From an uncultured Oleiphilaceae bacterium (GTDB lineage Bacteria > Pseudomonadota > Gammaproteobacteria > Pseudomonadales > Oleiphilaceae), in contig CAJXUY010000008.1 in the NCBI GenBank assembly GCA_913060665.1, forward strand, positions 1-64,000: a DNA stretch of 64,000 bases. Reading direction: 5' to 3'. A program made the position numbers and the translations under genes. Below the pieces are notes generated by a model, which was given only the letters and a program-made list of their open reading frames with translations, did not search any database and was not told where the DNA came from. Below are positions 28,928-38,135 of the stretch, one piece after another. Each line of letters opens with the position of its first letter. The first letter of the stretch is position 1.

Positions 28928-29503
28928 CTACTTTGAATCCGCACGACTTACAAACTTACGCTCATCCACACTAATTGTAATTCGTTCACCGGTTGAAATA
29001 TGCTCAGGTACTTGCACTGTTAAACCCGTTGAAAGAATCGCCGGTTTGGTTCTAGCCGTAGCGGAACCCCCTTTTAGCGCGGGGTCTGTTTCGATAATGT
29101 CTAAGTCTACGTTAGCAGGCAGATCAAGGGCGATCGGTGCTTCGTCTACAATAACGACCATCAAACCGTCAGTATCTTCATTGATAAACTGTAGCTCATC
29201 TTCGATACGTTCTTTGTTGAAGCTATAAGAAGAGTAATCTTCGTTATCCATAAATACATATTCGTCACCATCAGAATATGAAAACTTAGCAGGGCGACGC
29301 GTTAAATCGGCAAGATTAAGCATATCTGAATCTTTAAACGTTTCATCAATTTTATTACCTGTCGCCGCATCGTACATACGCATACGGTAGATGCTGCCGC
29401 CTGCTCGCCCCTGTGGCACGGAGCGCTCGATAGTTCTAATGATATAGACGTTGCCGTTATATTCTACGGCTGTGTTTTTCTTTAGTTCACTCGCTTTTGG
29501 CAT
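28928..29503 (-). CDS. yeiP: Elongation factor P-like protein (YeiP/EfpL)
   Basis: Translation factor paralogous to EF-P that helps ribosomes through difficult peptide sequences, 191 aa. It has the three-domain EF-P architecture: KOW-like domain I ([20 protein letters not shown]), the loop [13 protein letters not shown], whose tip residue here is Arg rather than the modified Lys of EF-P, and OB domains II-III ([20 protein letters not shown] in part). The internal ATG at 29503 matches the family start. The longer frame adds seven residues. Confidence 0.93.
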   Translation of the reverse strand: MPKASELKKNTAVEYNGNVYIIRTIERSVPQGRAGGSIYRMRMYDAATGNKIDETFKDSDMLNLADLTRRPAKFSYSDGDEYVFMDNEDYSSYSFNKERIEDELQFINEDTDGLMVVIVDEAPIALDLPANVDLDIIETDPALKGGSATARTKPAILSTGLTVQVPEHISTGERITISVDERKFVSRADSK

Positions 29504-29586
29504 CTTATTCAGCTCTAAAATCAAAATGTTAAGAATCTATGTAAGGTTAAGAGTACTATAATATATTAGCTGAACCAAGAAACTGC

Positions 29587-30192
29587 CTAATAATCCACAC
29601 CTTTACGCGCCATGATCCCGGCTGTGTATGCATGTTTGATATCATTGATTTCTGATACGGTGTCCATCAACTCTCGAATGGCTTTACCGCCCCCTCGACC
29701 GGTTACAACAACACTCTGGTTATCGGGACGGTTTGTAATGGCGTTGAGCACTTTTTCTTCATTTAAATAGCTGTACGCCAGCATATAGGTGAGTTCGTCT
29801 AACACCACCAAGTGTAGGTTTTCATCTTTTAGCATTCGCTCAGCATGTGTCCATGATACTTCAGCTGCTGCAATGTCAGAATCCCTATCTTGAGTATCCC
29901 AGGTAAAACCAGTTCCCATTTGATGAAACTGAACTTCGGGATGTTTTTCTCGAATAAACATTTCTTCGCCAGAGAGTTGAACCCCTTTAATAAACTGTAC
30001 AATACCAACGTTGAAACCGTAACCCAGACTACGCATCACCATGCCAAAAGCAGAGCTGGATTTGCCTTTACCATTGCCAGTGAGCAGAATGGATACCCCT
30101 CGTTCGGTGTCCGCTTTTGCGATGCTTTTATCAATCTTTTCTTTTTGTTTTTCCATGCTGGCTTTGTGTTTTTCAGATTTAGAATCACTCAT
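29587..30192 (-). CDS. cobO: Cob(I)yrinic acid a,c-diamide adenosyltransferase
   Basis: ATP:corrinoid adenosyltransferase of the CobA/CobO/BtuR family, 201 aa. It attaches the adenosyl group to reduced corrinoids in adenosylcobalamin synthesis or salvage. The P-loop is TGNGKGKSSSAFG, followed by VGIVQFIKG, and LVVLDELTYML is the Walker B region. Its N-terminal 25 residues are Lys-rich. It lies 7 bases after the QueG-like gene and is the last gene of the leftward corrinoid block. Confidence 0.95.
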   Translation of the reverse strand: MSDSKSEKHKASMEKQKEKIDKSIAKADTERGVSILLTGNGKGKSSSAFGMVMRSLGYGFNVGIVQFIKGVQLSGEEMFIREKHPEVQFHQMGTGFTWDTQDRDSDIAAAEVSWTHAERMLKDENLHLVVLDELTYMLAYSYLNEEKVLNAITNRPDNQSVVVTGRGGGKAIRELMDTVSEINDIKHAYTAGIMARKGVDY

Positions 30193-30199
30193 AGTCGAC

Positions 30200-30913
30200 C
30201 TATAAATCGTATTGATTAATTATTTTCATGGACTCAGTGTAGTGGAAGTTCATTTGATCTTCAGTGTAACGATGCTGAGCTTGGACTGGGCAGCTTATGC
30301 GCGCCAAGCATGTCTTGGCACATAATGAAAGTTTAGTTTTTCGATAACGGATGCATTTATCTATATCCAATTCTTGTTCGTTACACGCTTCTGGCGGACA
30401 ACTTTTAATGCAAGGTTTGTGTGTGCAGGCAGAGCAGGGTGATGAGGCTGTGTGTGGTTGCGTTATGGGGAAATGACTATTCGCCAATACCACCGCGCGA
30501 TAAGCAAGCCAAGGCCCCCATATGCTATTAATCCCGACCCTAAAGGGTGATTCATGGTGCCACCCTGCCAGTTTACCCAGTGCAACTAAGTCAATTGATT
30601 GGTTTATCGGGTAAGTAGTATGGCTACACGTAAGGGGGTGAGAAGTCTTTAACCACTTAGCGACGACATTGAGGGTGAAATTGTCGATAGGGTTGTTGGC
30701 TATAGATAGCGTTTCGGCCAGCGATTGCCATAGCTGCGTCCCGCCATGGCCTATCAGAATAAGCTGGTGGTATTGGTGCAGTGCTTCGACCTGCATAGCA
30801 AGATTTTCTATAAGGGCAGGGGGGAGGGCTGAAATCTCAAAAACACAATGTAGATTTAAGCCATTATCATTGAGTATTGCAGGCTTAAATGGCTGTAATG
30901 CTGACATCGTCAT
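30200..30913 (-). CDS. QueG/MMACHC-like Fe-S protein in the corrinoid operon
   Basis: A 237-aa protein I cannot name exactly. The N-terminal 150 residues have no motif I recognise beyond a block, [22 protein letters not shown] (shown in part), near residue 120. The C-terminal part carries a Cys array ([14 protein letters not shown], then [18 protein letters not shown]...SCP), like the two-cluster module of epoxyqueuosine reductase. QueG relatives, including MMACHC, bind cobalamin. Its stop-start overlap with cobQ and closeness to cobO suggest a reductase that handles corrinoids, for example making Co(I) for CobO. This is inferred, not shown. Confidence 0.65.
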   Translation of the reverse strand: MTMSALQPFKPAILNDNGLNLHCVFEISALPPALIENLAMQVEALHQYHQLILIGHGGTQLWQSLAETLSIANNPIDNFTLNVVAKWLKTSHPLTCSHTTYPINQSIDLVALGKLAGWHHESPFRVGINSIWGPWLAYRAVVLANSHFPITQPHTASSPCSACTHKPCIKSCPPEACNEQELDIDKCIRYRKTKLSLCAKTCLARISCPVQAQHRYTEDQMNFHYTESMKIINQYDL

Positions 30914-32421
30914 TTCGCTGTTGGTTGGCGGCTAAACAATTTGTTGAGATCTAAATGTGCTTCAACGGCGTCCGCTAACCGCTCAATTGACTGTTCTCGC
31001 AGTTGTGCGTAATTAATGATCTCAACGTCTTTTAGACCTGCCCAAAGCAGCAGTTGTTCGAGTGCTTCAGGTTGGTCAAATAAGCCATGTAAATACGTCC
31101 CCGCTATTTGGTTATCTTTTGAAATAGCGCCATCAGGTGTACCGTTGATGGTAAGTAGAGGTTTAGTAAGCGCTTCACCTTGTGTGATACCCGCATGGAT
31201 TTCATAACCAACGACCTCAATATCAGGTTGGTGGTTAAGATTTAATATGCCAGATACACGCTTTAGCAGTTTTTCAGGCGCTAGGGTAGTTGTCATTGAT
31301 AGAAGCTCAAACCCATCTTCACTACCGGCGGTGCCCTCTATTCCAAGAGGGTCATGAATGGCGTTGCCGAGCATTTGATAGCCCCCGCAAATACCGATCA
31401 ACTTACCTCCATAGCGAAGGTGCTTGTTTATTGCTTCTTGCCAGCCATGTTGCTTGAGCCATTGAATATCATGGCGTACGTTCTTACTGCCGGGCAAAAT
31501 AATCAGGTCACCGGTTGGAATTACCTCTCCTTCTTTTATGTAGTGGAACTCTATTTGGGGATGCAGCCTGAGCGGGTCAAAGTCTGTATGGTTGCTTATT
31601 CGAGGGAGTACCGGGACAATAACGTTCAATATCTCATTGTGTTGTCTCTCGCCCGCTTTCTCGACATCATTGACACCATCTTCGGCGTCTATATAGAGCC
31701 CGTGCAGGTAAGGCAGCACGCCTAATACGGGCTTTTGAGTGCGTTCTTCGAGCCAATCGAGGCCGGATTGAAGTAATGCTATGTCGCCCCTGAACCGGTT
31801 AATGATAAATCCCTTCACTCTCGCTTGTTCTGTTTCAGATAGTAGCTCCAACGTACCGACCAAGTGTGCAAACACGCCTCCTCGGTCGATGTCGGCGACG
31901 ATGACTACAGGGCAGTCGGCTTGCTCTGCGAAGCCCATGTTGGCGATATCATTTTGTCGTAAGTTTATTTCCGCAGGGCTACCGGCCCCTTCTATCACCA
32001 CATACTCAAACTGGGACTTTAACCGACTGAATGAGTCAAAAACGGCTGTGCGAGCAGTGTTTTTATAGTCATGGTATTGGGTCGCTTGCATGGCACAAAT
32101 CGCTTTGCCTTGAATAATGACCTGAGCGCCTTGGTCGGATGTTGGCTTTAGTAGCACCGGGTTCATATCTGTCATAGGCTCCAGGCCGCAGGCAATGGCT
32201 TGGAATGCCTGTGCTCTGCCAATTTCTCCGCCATCGGCGGTAACCGCGCTATTAAGCGCCATATTCTGGGGTTTAAATGGCGCGACCGACATTCCTTTGC
32301 GCTTTAACACCCTACATATTCCTGCTACTAGAGTGCTCTTACCAGCATCGGAGGTTGTGCCTTGGACCATCAGGGTTCCTGTATTGGCACAGGTACTATC
32401 TTTTAGGTGTTCTTCTATCAT
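30910..32421 (-). CDS. cobQ: Cobyric acid synthase
   Basis: Amidates four side chains of adenosyl-cobyrinic a,c-diamide using glutamine and ATP, 503 aa. The N-terminal dethiobiotin-synthetase-like domain has the P-loop [16 protein letters not shown]. The C-terminal glutamine amidotransferase domain has nucleophilic Cys in GICGGYQML and the closing His in TYLHGLFD. The cobalamin block here has only cobQ, a QueG-like gene and cobO, which points to salvage or to other cob genes elsewhere. It is divergent from bfd. Confidence 0.96.
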   Translation of the reverse strand: MIEEHLKDSTCANTGTLMVQGTTSDAGKSTLVAGICRVLKRKGMSVAPFKPQNMALNSAVTADGGEIGRAQAFQAIACGLEPMTDMNPVLLKPTSDQGAQVIIQGKAICAMQATQYHDYKNTARTAVFDSFSRLKSQFEYVVIEGAGSPAEINLRQNDIANMGFAEQADCPVVIVADIDRGGVFAHLVGTLELLSETEQARVKGFIINRFRGDIALLQSGLDWLEERTQKPVLGVLPYLHGLYIDAEDGVNDVEKAGERQHNEILNVIVPVLPRISNHTDFDPLRLHPQIEFHYIKEGEVIPTGDLIILPGSKNVRHDIQWLKQHGWQEAINKHLRYGGKLIGICGGYQMLGNAIHDPLGIEGTAGSEDGFELLSMTTTLAPEKLLKRVSGILNLNHQPDIEVVGYEIHAGITQGEALTKPLLTINGTPDGAISKDNQIAGTYLHGLFDQPEALEQLLLWAGLKDVEIINYAQLREQSIERLADAVEAHLDLNKLFSRQPTAK

Positions 32422-32526
32422 GATATCTGCATTGAGTAGGGCGTTTTCATTAGTGTGTGAGAATGCTATCAGGCATTAAGCAAGAGTCAATTAATCTCTC
32501 GAATAGATATATTTAATAAATTTTAA

Positions 32527-32554
32527 TTGATAAAGATTCTCATTAGCATATAAT
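32527..32554 (+). promoter_or_regulatory. Promoter of bfd with Fur box
   Basis: TTGATA (32527-32532), a 16-base spacer and TATAAT (32549-32554) form a strong sigma70 promoter. A Fur-like box, GATAAAGATTCTCATTAGC (32529-32547), matches 15 of 19 bases of the E. coli consensus and covers the spacer. Bfd is Fur-repressed in other bacteria, so this fits. Confidence 0.75.
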
Positions 32555-32588
32555 AATGATTATTAAAGCTTAGCGCAGGGTTTGTGTA

Positions 32589-32801
32589 ATGTTGGTATGC
32601 ATCTGTAAGGGAATCACCGATAAAGATATTAAGAATGCGGTTCATGAAGGCGCTACCGGCTTTCGTGATATCCATACTGCCTTAGGTGTCGGTGGGTGTT
32701 GTGGTCAGTGCGCATCTTATGCCAAAGACCTTGTTAGCGACACTATCTCTCAGTTGCAACTATCACAGAATTTCCACTTAGCTCAAGAGATCTTGTGTTA
32801 A
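32589..32801 (+). CDS. bfd: Bacterioferritin-associated ferredoxin
   Basis: Small [2Fe-2S] protein that reduces iron stored in bacterioferritin so it can be released, 70 aa. The cluster ligands C4, C6, C38 and C41 are all present (Cys-X-Cys at the N-terminus, CCGQC near residue 40). It lies just upstream of two bacterioferritin genes, behind a Fur box, so it should be made when iron is scarce. Confidence 0.95.
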   Translation: MLVCICKGITDKDIKNAVHEGATGFRDIHTALGVGGCCGQCASYAKDLVSDTISQLQLSQNFHLAQEILC

Positions 32802-32897
32802 TCTAAACAGCAACCTGAATGCAAACTATTTGCATTTACATTTCCTTCTTAATCAAACGGTTACAATGCCCTATTGTTTGCTGGTTTGATTGTCTAA

Positions 32898-32939
32898 ATT
32901 GCCAATAATTCTTGGCAATCGCTTTATTTCGTCTATACT
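32898..32939 (+). promoter_or_regulatory. Promoter and palindromic operator of the bacterioferritin pair
   Basis: A perfect 8-bp inverted repeat (ATTGCCAA, 6 bases, TTGGCAAT; 32898-32919) overlaps a -35 TTGGCA (32912-32917). A 16-base spacer leads to -10 TATACT (32934-32939). The palindrome does not look like a Fur box, so a different regulator may control storage genes. Confidence 0.6.
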
Positions 32940-33013
32940 TTCCCCATGCTAAAGCAAGTCGTGATTTCACGATACGTCTTATTTTCTAGGTTATTACTCA
33001 AAAGGTTTTCGTT

Positions 33014-33484
33014 ATGAAAGGTGATAAGAAGGTTATTGAGCTACTCAATATATGCTTGGGTAATGAGCTTATTGCTATTAACCAGTATTTTCTCCATGCC
33101 AGGATGTTTAAAAACTGGGGTTTAGGTGAGCTTGATGAGCATGAGTACAAAAAATCCATCAAAGATATGAAGCATGCAGATAAACTGATAGAGCGTGTTT
33201 TATTTTTGGAGGGTATTCCTAATTTGCAAAAATTGGGCAAACTGCTCATTGGTGAAGACACTCAAGAAATGCTGCAGTGTGACCTCAAACTTCAGACGGT
33301 TACACTCCAAGACTTGCGTGATGCAATTGCTTATAGCGAGACGATTTCTGATTATGTTACCCGAGACCTTCTGGGGGGGATTCTCGACTCTGAAGAAGAG
33401 CATCTAGATTGGATTGAAACACAACTTGATCTAATCAAAAACGTCACTATTGAAAACTATTTACAGTCGATGATCGGCGATTAA
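33014..33484 (+). CDS. bfr: Bacterioferritin subunit, heme-binding type
   Basis: Iron-storage 24-mer subunit, 156 aa, with the four-helix ferritin fold. The heme ligand Met52 is present (DMKHAD). The ferroxidase centre is altered: E18, H54, E127 and H130 are kept, but the usual Glu51 is Asp51 and the usual Glu94 is Gln94. It therefore looks able to bind heme but weak at iron oxidation. The next gene has the opposite set, so the two probably form a mixed shell, as described for Pseudomonas putida. Confidence 0.92.
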   Translation: MKGDKKVIELLNICLGNELIAINQYFLHARMFKNWGLGELDEHEYKKSIKDMKHADKLIERVLFLEGIPNLQKLGKLLIGEDTQEMLQCDLKLQTVTLQDLRDAIAYSETISDYVTRDLLGGILDSEEEHLDWIETQLDLIKNVTIENYLQSMIGD

Positions 33485-33503
33485 TGCTTGTAGGAGCAAT
33501 ATT

Positions 33504-33971
33504 ATGAAAGGTAGTAATAAGGTAATCGACGTATTAAACGACCTGTTGGCCGGCGAGCTGACCGCAATGGATCAGTATTTCGTTCACTCCAGAATGTATG
33601 ATGACTGGGGGCTCTCAAAGTTGTTTGAGCGCATTGGTCATGAGATGGAAGATGAGACTGGCCATGCAGATGCAATGATAAAGCGTATACTGTTTCTCGA
33701 AGGAAAGCCCAACCTCACCAAGCGTGACCCGTTAAATATAGGGGCAACTGTACCTGAAATGCTGCAGAGTGATTTAGACCTTGAGTATTCTGTGGTCAAA
33801 AACCTAAAGGCGGCAATAGCGCTTTGTGAGACTGAGCAGGATTATGAAACTCGCGCAATGTTGGTTCAGCAGCTTGAGGATACAGAGGAAGATCACGCAT
33901 ACTGGCTAGAAAAACAACTCGGTTTGATTGATAAGATTGGGTTGCAAAACTACCTTCAGTCGGTGATGTAG
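33504..33971 (+). CDS. bfr: Bacterioferritin subunit, ferroxidase-competent and heme-ligand-less
   Basis: Second ferritin-like subunit, 155 aa, similar to Pseudomonas FtnA/BfrA. Ferroxidase ligands E18, E51, H54, E94 and the ExxH pair (E128, H131 in TEEDHAYW) are present. The heme-ligand position 52 is Thr instead of Met. It lies 19 bases after the heme-binding subunit in the same operon and is followed by a strong terminator. Confidence 0.92.
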   Translation: MKGSNKVIDVLNDLLAGELTAMDQYFVHSRMYDDWGLSKLFERIGHEMEDETGHADAMIKRILFLEGKPNLTKRDPLNIGATVPEMLQSDLDLEYSVVKNLKAAIALCETEQDYETRAMLVQQLEDTEEDHAYWLEKQLGLIDKIGLQNYLQSVM

Positions 33972-34006
33972 CGTCTGTATCGAGTAAACATTTAGCAAAA
34001 AAGAAG

Positions 34007-34028
34007 AGGGCCTTATGGCCCTTTTTTT
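34007..34028 (+). terminator. Rho-independent terminator of the bacterioferritin operon
   Basis: The 6-bp GC-rich stem AGGGCC/GGCCCT (34007-34012 with 34017-34022), TTAT loop and seven T follow 35 bases after the stop. The rest of 33972-34253 holds no gene. Confidence 0.88.
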
Positions 34029-34216
34029 ATGGTCTATTTCTATAGCCTTTATGTTAGGCGAAGCGATTTAGCCTTAGCTCTCTCTTATTGCTCTGTAGTG
34101 TGTCATTTTCGGTAGTTCAAAGGCATAGCTTCCTGCTTACCCATTGTTCGAGGGACTAAAGCTTTGTCAGATGAGATGAAGCACATCTAAGCCAAATCTA
34201 TATTAATGCGAATCTA

Positions 34217-34245
34217 AATGATAATAGTTATCATTCTTGTATAAT
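34217..34245 (+). promoter_or_regulatory. Fur box and -10 before the filament-system operon
   Basis: AATGATAATAGTTATCATT (34217-34235) is a perfect 8-3-8 palindrome that closely fits the Fur 7-1-7 model (TGATAAT-A-GTTATCA). A perfect TATAAT follows at 34240-34245. The box covers the expected -35 area, which favours repression by iron-loaded Fur. Confidence 0.8.
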
Positions 34246-34310
34246 TCTTATAAGTGGTTACAATAGCGCCTCTGCTTTTTTACAAGCTTGATGTAAGGGT
34301 GCGTTTTGTT

Positions 34311-34889
34311 GTGCGTTGTATTTTATGGGTGGGCTCTTTTCTGACGAGTTTTAAGATTGCTATATTGTTTGTGTTGGCATTTATTTCTACGCTGGCGTTC
34401 GGGGCAGGGGGTGTTGAGTCCAAGGTTGAGTCATCAAACTTAACTAAAAACCTAAAGCTGTTGGAAAATTACTATCAGCAGGTTAATGAAGGGTTAAACA
34501 GTAAGCTAAAAGATGGGGCAAGAGATCCATTTCAGCAGCTTGTCTTACCGCCTGAGTATAGTGCTTCACGAAATTCGATAGAGCAAGCAGCTGCTAAACC
34601 AGCATCACTCAGTGGCGGAACCTCAGCACCTGTTGTGATGAGATCTATCCGGGGGCGAGCAGGACTGTTACCTGCTATGCAGTTTCGCGGGTTCATGCGT
34701 GTGAATGGAAAGAATGCCGCGCTGCTCGATATCGCTGGGGTGGGTTCTGTGGTGGTTAAAATTGGAGATAAAGTGGGTATGGGTCGCGTGGACAATGATG
34801 AAGAAATGGTGATTCGAATTGTGGAAATCAATGCCTTGAATGTAACGGTAGAGGTTGGGAGTCTTGGCGAGCGAGTAGTGGTTCAATGA
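34311..34889 (+). CDS. GspC/PilP-like periplasmic component of a type IV filament system
   Basis: A 192-aa protein with an N-terminal hydrophobic segment (signal or anchor, about residues 8-30), a low-complexity middle, and a C-terminal beta domain (GFMRVNGKNAALLDIAGVGSVVVKIGDKVG) like the homology region of GspC or PilP (shown in part in coordinates 34690-34780). Such proteins link the inner-membrane platform to the secretin. A longer frame begins at GTG 34254, but a TATAAT at 34240 would leave almost no leader, so the GTG at 34311 was chosen. It overlaps or abuts the secretin gene. Confidence 0.6.
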   Translation: MRCILWVGSFLTSFKIAILFVLAFISTLAFGAGGVESKVESSNLTKNLKLLENYYQQVNEGLNSKLKDGARDPFQQLVLPPEYSASRNSIEQAAAKPASLSGGTSAPVVMRSIRGRAGLLPAMQFRGFMRVNGKNAALLDIAGVGSVVVKIGDKVGMGRVDNDEEMVIRIVEINALNVTVEVGSLGERVVVQ

Positions 34890-34915
34890 CCGTAATCTAT
34901 TATTTCAGGGTGCCA

Positions 34916-37075
34916 ATGCGAGCGACTTTGCTGGCAGTCATGTTGTTGGTTGCTTCCTTGGGGCAGGCGTCTCCTCATATTGAGCTGGTCGAGTTCAAGG
35001 ATGCAGAAGTGCGTGATGCCGCGAGGATATTGGCTACGTTAACAGGAACAAATGTTGCTGTTACGCGAGAGGCGGGTCAGGCTAGGGTTGATTTACTCTT
35101 ACAAAATACACGCTTGAAAGACGCTATTGATATGCTGACACGCGTGACGGGGTTATGGTATCGCTATAACAAAATAGGGAATAGCTACGTCATCATGACG
35201 GAAAAGCAGTATCAGGAAGATATCGTCATCTACCGTGATGACATCATCAAAACCTTTACTTTGAGGCATCAAAATGTAAATAGCGCGGCGTTGATCATTC
35301 AAAGTCTATTTGGCGACCGTGTGCGTTTATCTTTACAAAAAGAAAATGATGATTTTGATGGGTTACCGTTTGATTCCGTTGATCAGGCAACTGTGGTGGC
35401 TAGAAATCAAAATAAAGATGATGACTCAGGCATAGCTGACGTTGAGCGAGAAATGCGAGGGGCTGAGTACTTGTCTGTTCATGATCCGAAGCAAGATTTA
35501 ACCGCCGGCGAGATAAGAGCGTTAGGGCGAGGAGAAAGGGTTGATGCTGAAAAGGCGGGTAATGCTCTAGGTTCAAAGACGCCTATTTTTGTCGCGACTA
35601 ATCATATGCACAACTTATTATTTGTGCGTACCAGTGATGAGAATGCGTTAGCTGAAATTGAAAATCTGATTATTGAAAATGACCGCCCAACACCTCAGGT
35701 GTTATTGGAAATGAAGATTGTTCGAATAAGTCTCGGTGATGAGTTTAAACAGGATTTTGATCTTAGCTTTAATGATGCATTAAATTTGGATAATTCACCG
35801 GAAGTAACGGGCACCTCGTCGGTAGGTAACTTTAGCCTTGATGACCTCAATTTGAATGTAGGGAGTAGTAGTGGATCCAGCGGGAGTGCCGATAGCTCTG
35901 GATATAGCAGTAATGCAGATCTAAATGCTTTAGCGCTGGCAATGTCGCAGTTACGGGGGAATTCCGTGACCGGTTTTGGTTTCAATAGTGCAACGGGTGG
36001 CTTTTACGAGTTTTTTAGTCGGTATGTTAATGCGCGTCTGCAGCTATTGCAGCAGAATGATCAAGCTGAAATTATTGCCAAGCCGTTGATTCTGGCATCC
36101 AATAATCGCCCGGCTAAACTGTTTTTAGGTGAGGAGGCCGTGATTGCGGTGAGTCTTGATACTGATACTGTTTTTTCTAACTCCAATGACAATGGAGATA
36201 GAGAGTCAGAAACGACCCAGACATTAGAAACCGAGCGACGAAAAGTAGGTAATACGTTAATCCTGTTACCGAGTATTAATGCTGATCGAACCGTCACTAT
36301 CGACATTCTTCAAGACTCTTCAACGGTTGACAGGGGCGGCTTGACCTTTCCTTATTATGATAATAAATCGGGTGAGATTACATCAGTGAATCTTGATTCT
36401 GTACAAGAAGCGAATGTAAAAACAGTTGTGGTGGCGAAAGATGGTAATACTATCGCGTTGGGTGGCATGATTAGCGAAGAACAGTCGGATAATCAGACCA
36501 CTATTCCGCTGTTAGGCGATGTGCCGTTTATTGGGGAGTTATTTCGTACCAAAAATACGGTTGATAGCGATGCACAGTATGTCATGTTGTTAACGCCGCA
36601 TATATTGATGAGCCCTGAGGAGGCGGCAGTTAAATCTCGTGAAATAACGGAATTCGACTATGATGCCTATGCCGAGCCCTCTACGGATATTGTGCGTCAG
36701 GAGTTTGCTGTATCAGACTATGTTGAGCTGATGCGGTTTGCGACTCGCATGTCTTTAGGTGATTCAGTGGGGGTTGGTGTGGACATTGGAGAAGAAAGGG
36801 TGAATACCAAACCTATTCCAAACCTTTTAGCTGACGGTTTGTTAGCAACCCCGGTAGATGGGTGGCGCAAGAACGGATTGTATATTACACGCTTGATGAT
36901 AGAAAACGAATCGGATGAACTCCGCGCTATAGAGTTGCCTTCAATTCCAGGTGGTTGGTTGGCTTCTTCTGCGGATCAGTTAACACTGGCTCCCTATAGT
37001 GAAAAGGGTGATTCGACTTGGTTATACCTATTATCATCAAGGCCCTTTAATACACTTACCAGGCTATCAAGGTAG
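34916..37075 (+). CDS. Type II secretion / type IV pilus-type secretin with C-terminal extension
   Basis: Outer-membrane pore subunit, 719 aa. A signal peptide (MRATLLAVMLLVASLGQASP) is followed by an STN-like domain (about 20-80), N-domains with a polar insert, and the secretin beta-barrel core (about 261-550). That core has VLLEMKIVRISLGDEF near its start and the VPFIGELFRTKNT motif near 535. About 160 residues follow the usual LLTPHIL end, longer than typical PilQ or GspD. The ATG at 34916 has CAGGG nearby. A longer start at 34886 overlaps the previous stop. The lipoprotein gene follows 5 bases later. Confidence 0.88.
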   Translation: MRATLLAVMLLVASLGQASPHIELVEFKDAEVRDAARILATLTGTNVAVTREAGQARVDLLLQNTRLKDAIDMLTRVTGLWYRYNKIGNSYVIMTEKQYQEDIVIYRDDIIKTFTLRHQNVNSAALIIQSLFGDRVRLSLQKENDDFDGLPFDSVDQATVVARNQNKDDDSGIADVEREMRGAEYLSVHDPKQDLTAGEIRALGRGERVDAEKAGNALGSKTPIFVATNHMHNLLFVRTSDENALAEIENLIIENDRPTPQVLLEMKIVRISLGDEFKQDFDLSFNDALNLDNSPEVTGTSSVGNFSLDDLNLNVGSSSGSSGSADSSGYSSNADLNALALAMSQLRGNSVTGFGFNSATGGFYEFFSRYVNARLQLLQQNDQAEIIAKPLILASNNRPAKLFLGEEAVIAVSLDTDTVFSNSNDNGDRESETTQTLETERRKVGNTLILLPSINADRTVTIDILQDSSTVDRGGLTFPYYDNKSGEITSVNLDSVQEANVKTVVVAKDGNTIALGGMISEEQSDNQTTIPLLGDVPFIGELFRTKNTVDSDAQYVMLLTPHILMSPEEAAVKSREITEFDYDAYAEPSTDIVRQEFAVSDYVELMRFATRMSLGDSVGVGVDIGEERVNTKPIPNLLADGLLATPVDGWRKNGLYITRLMIENESDELRAIELPSIPGGWLASSADQLTLAPYSEKGDSTWLYLLSSRPFNTLTRLSR

Positions 37076-37080
37076 AGTTT

Positions 37081-37422
37081 ATGTTGTCTGAGTGTCGTGA
37101 TAGAAATAAACAGCGAGTGTTGAGAGTGGGGGGGCTGTTGTGTGGAGTTATTTTGCTCTCGGGGTGTGCAGGAAAGACCCAAAAGGCGTCCGTGTCAGCG
37201 GATGCTGATTTACAGGTGTCAAATAGCATGCAGGTAGAGGCCAGAGGCGAGAGCGAACCTCTTTCAAGACTACAGTTATTTGTTTATCAGGATGATGGTG
37301 CGGTAGCCCATATTGTTAAGCATCAAGCGCCGAGAGAGGGTTACTTTATTGAGTTTTCACTGGTCAAGGAGTCAGAGTCTAGTGCGACCCAGAAACCGAA
37401 AACAATGGTGTATAGAGATTAA
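37081..37422 (+). CDS. Small lipoprotein of the filament operon
   Basis: A 113-aa predicted lipoprotein: a basic N-terminus, a hydrophobic stretch and a lipobox LLSGC (Cys at about residue 29). The mature part is short and polar. It starts 5 bases after the secretin. Secretins often need a small lipoprotein pilotin, so this is a candidate by position, but I recognise no pilotin family. Confidence 0.7.
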   Translation: MLSECRDRNKQRVLRVGGLLCGVILLSGCAGKTQKASVSADADLQVSNSMQVEARGESEPLSRLQLFVYQDDGAVAHIVKHQAPREGYFIEFSLVKESESSATQKPKTMVYRD

Positions 37423-37474
37423 TACGTTAAGTAGCGTGACTATAGCGATTTGGTGAATTAAATAAAATTAACTA

Positions 37475-37516
37475 TTGACTTATTACATGCTTTAGATGAG
37501 AATGGTTATCATTAAC
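37475..37516 (+). promoter_or_regulatory. Promoter with Fur box before the 86-aa gene
   Basis: A -35 TTGACT (37475-37480), a 17-base spacer and a -10 GAGAAT (37498-37503) can be read. The -10 lies inside a Fur-like box, GAGAATGGTTATCATTAAC (37498-37516), matching 15 of 19 consensus bases. A further TTATCATTA at 37529 may be another half-site. Confidence 0.7.
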
Positions 37517-37599
37517 AAGGGAGATTAATTATCATTAAGTTGGTTTTAGTTGGTCTGTCTCGGTGTTTATAAAAGAATATGTCGGTGAGTTAAAGCGTT

Positions 37600-37860
37600 A
37601 TGAAAAAGCAAGATTCTCAAGCGTTGATTAATGCGGAGCAGCACAAACAGGTACTATGCCAGTTTATTGATCTTTATAGTGATCTTTTTGCTCATGATGG
37701 CTATGGCGATATACGTCTTGAAATGAAGATTCTTAGGCGAGGGCAAAAAGAGATTATTCTTCATTGCGGCAAGCAGCACCGGTATGTGTTGGATTGTGAT
37801 CAAGCTCTAAAAGGTGAGTCGCCTATTAAGTCGTTGTTAAAGAAAGACCTTTTAGGGTAA
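37600..37860 (+). CDS. Small protein of unknown function in the filament locus
   Basis: An 86-aa soluble, charged protein with two conserved-looking halves (an N-terminal helix region and a strand-rich KEIILHCGKQHRYVLDC). I recognise no domain. It has no signal peptide. It sits alone behind a Fur box, between the secretin block and the pilin gene. The Shine-Dalgarno is weak. It could be a regulator or an assembly factor, but nothing in the sequence proves either. Confidence 0.6.
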   Translation: MKKQDSQALINAEQHKQVLCQFIDLYSDLFAHDGYGDIRLEMKILRRGQKEIILHCGKQHRYVLDCDQALKGESPIKSLLKKDLLG

Positions 37861-37963
37861 AGGAATTATAAAAAGGCTGGATTTGTGAGTAGATCAGTCA
37901 AAATGTTTTGGGGGACTTGGTCATCTTCCAAAGCGGTAGGAGCAAAAGGATTTGTTCTGAAGC

Positions 37964-38021
37964 GGTAGTGGTAGGCATGCTTTCTCTCCTAACAGGTCTA
38001 TGGAGTATGCCTATCACTACC
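37964..38021 (+). repeat. Large hairpin in the leader of the pilin gene
   Basis: An 18-bp inverted repeat (37964-37981 with 38004-38021, two G-T pairs) encloses a 22-base loop, 114 bases before the pilin start. A second small hairpin, AGCTCC-TTCG-region, lies around 38059-38076. The octamer AGCGGTAG occurs at 37932 and 37961. The 275-base gap 37861-38135 contains no gene, so this is probably a structured 5' leader or a small RNA. Confidence 0.6.
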
Positions 38022-38135
38022 AAAGGAAGCGTTCTAAATCGGACTGGGTAAGGTTCACAGCTCCTTCGGGTGGAGTCTGCTCTTTACATAACAGTCTTAT
38101 CCCAAACTCTGTTTTAGAATTTATGGAAGTTAAGC

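Noticed and set aside
37861..38135. c-di-GMP (GEMM) riboswitch before the pilin gene
   Set aside because: The conserved GEMM core sequences are not seen; only generic hairpins.
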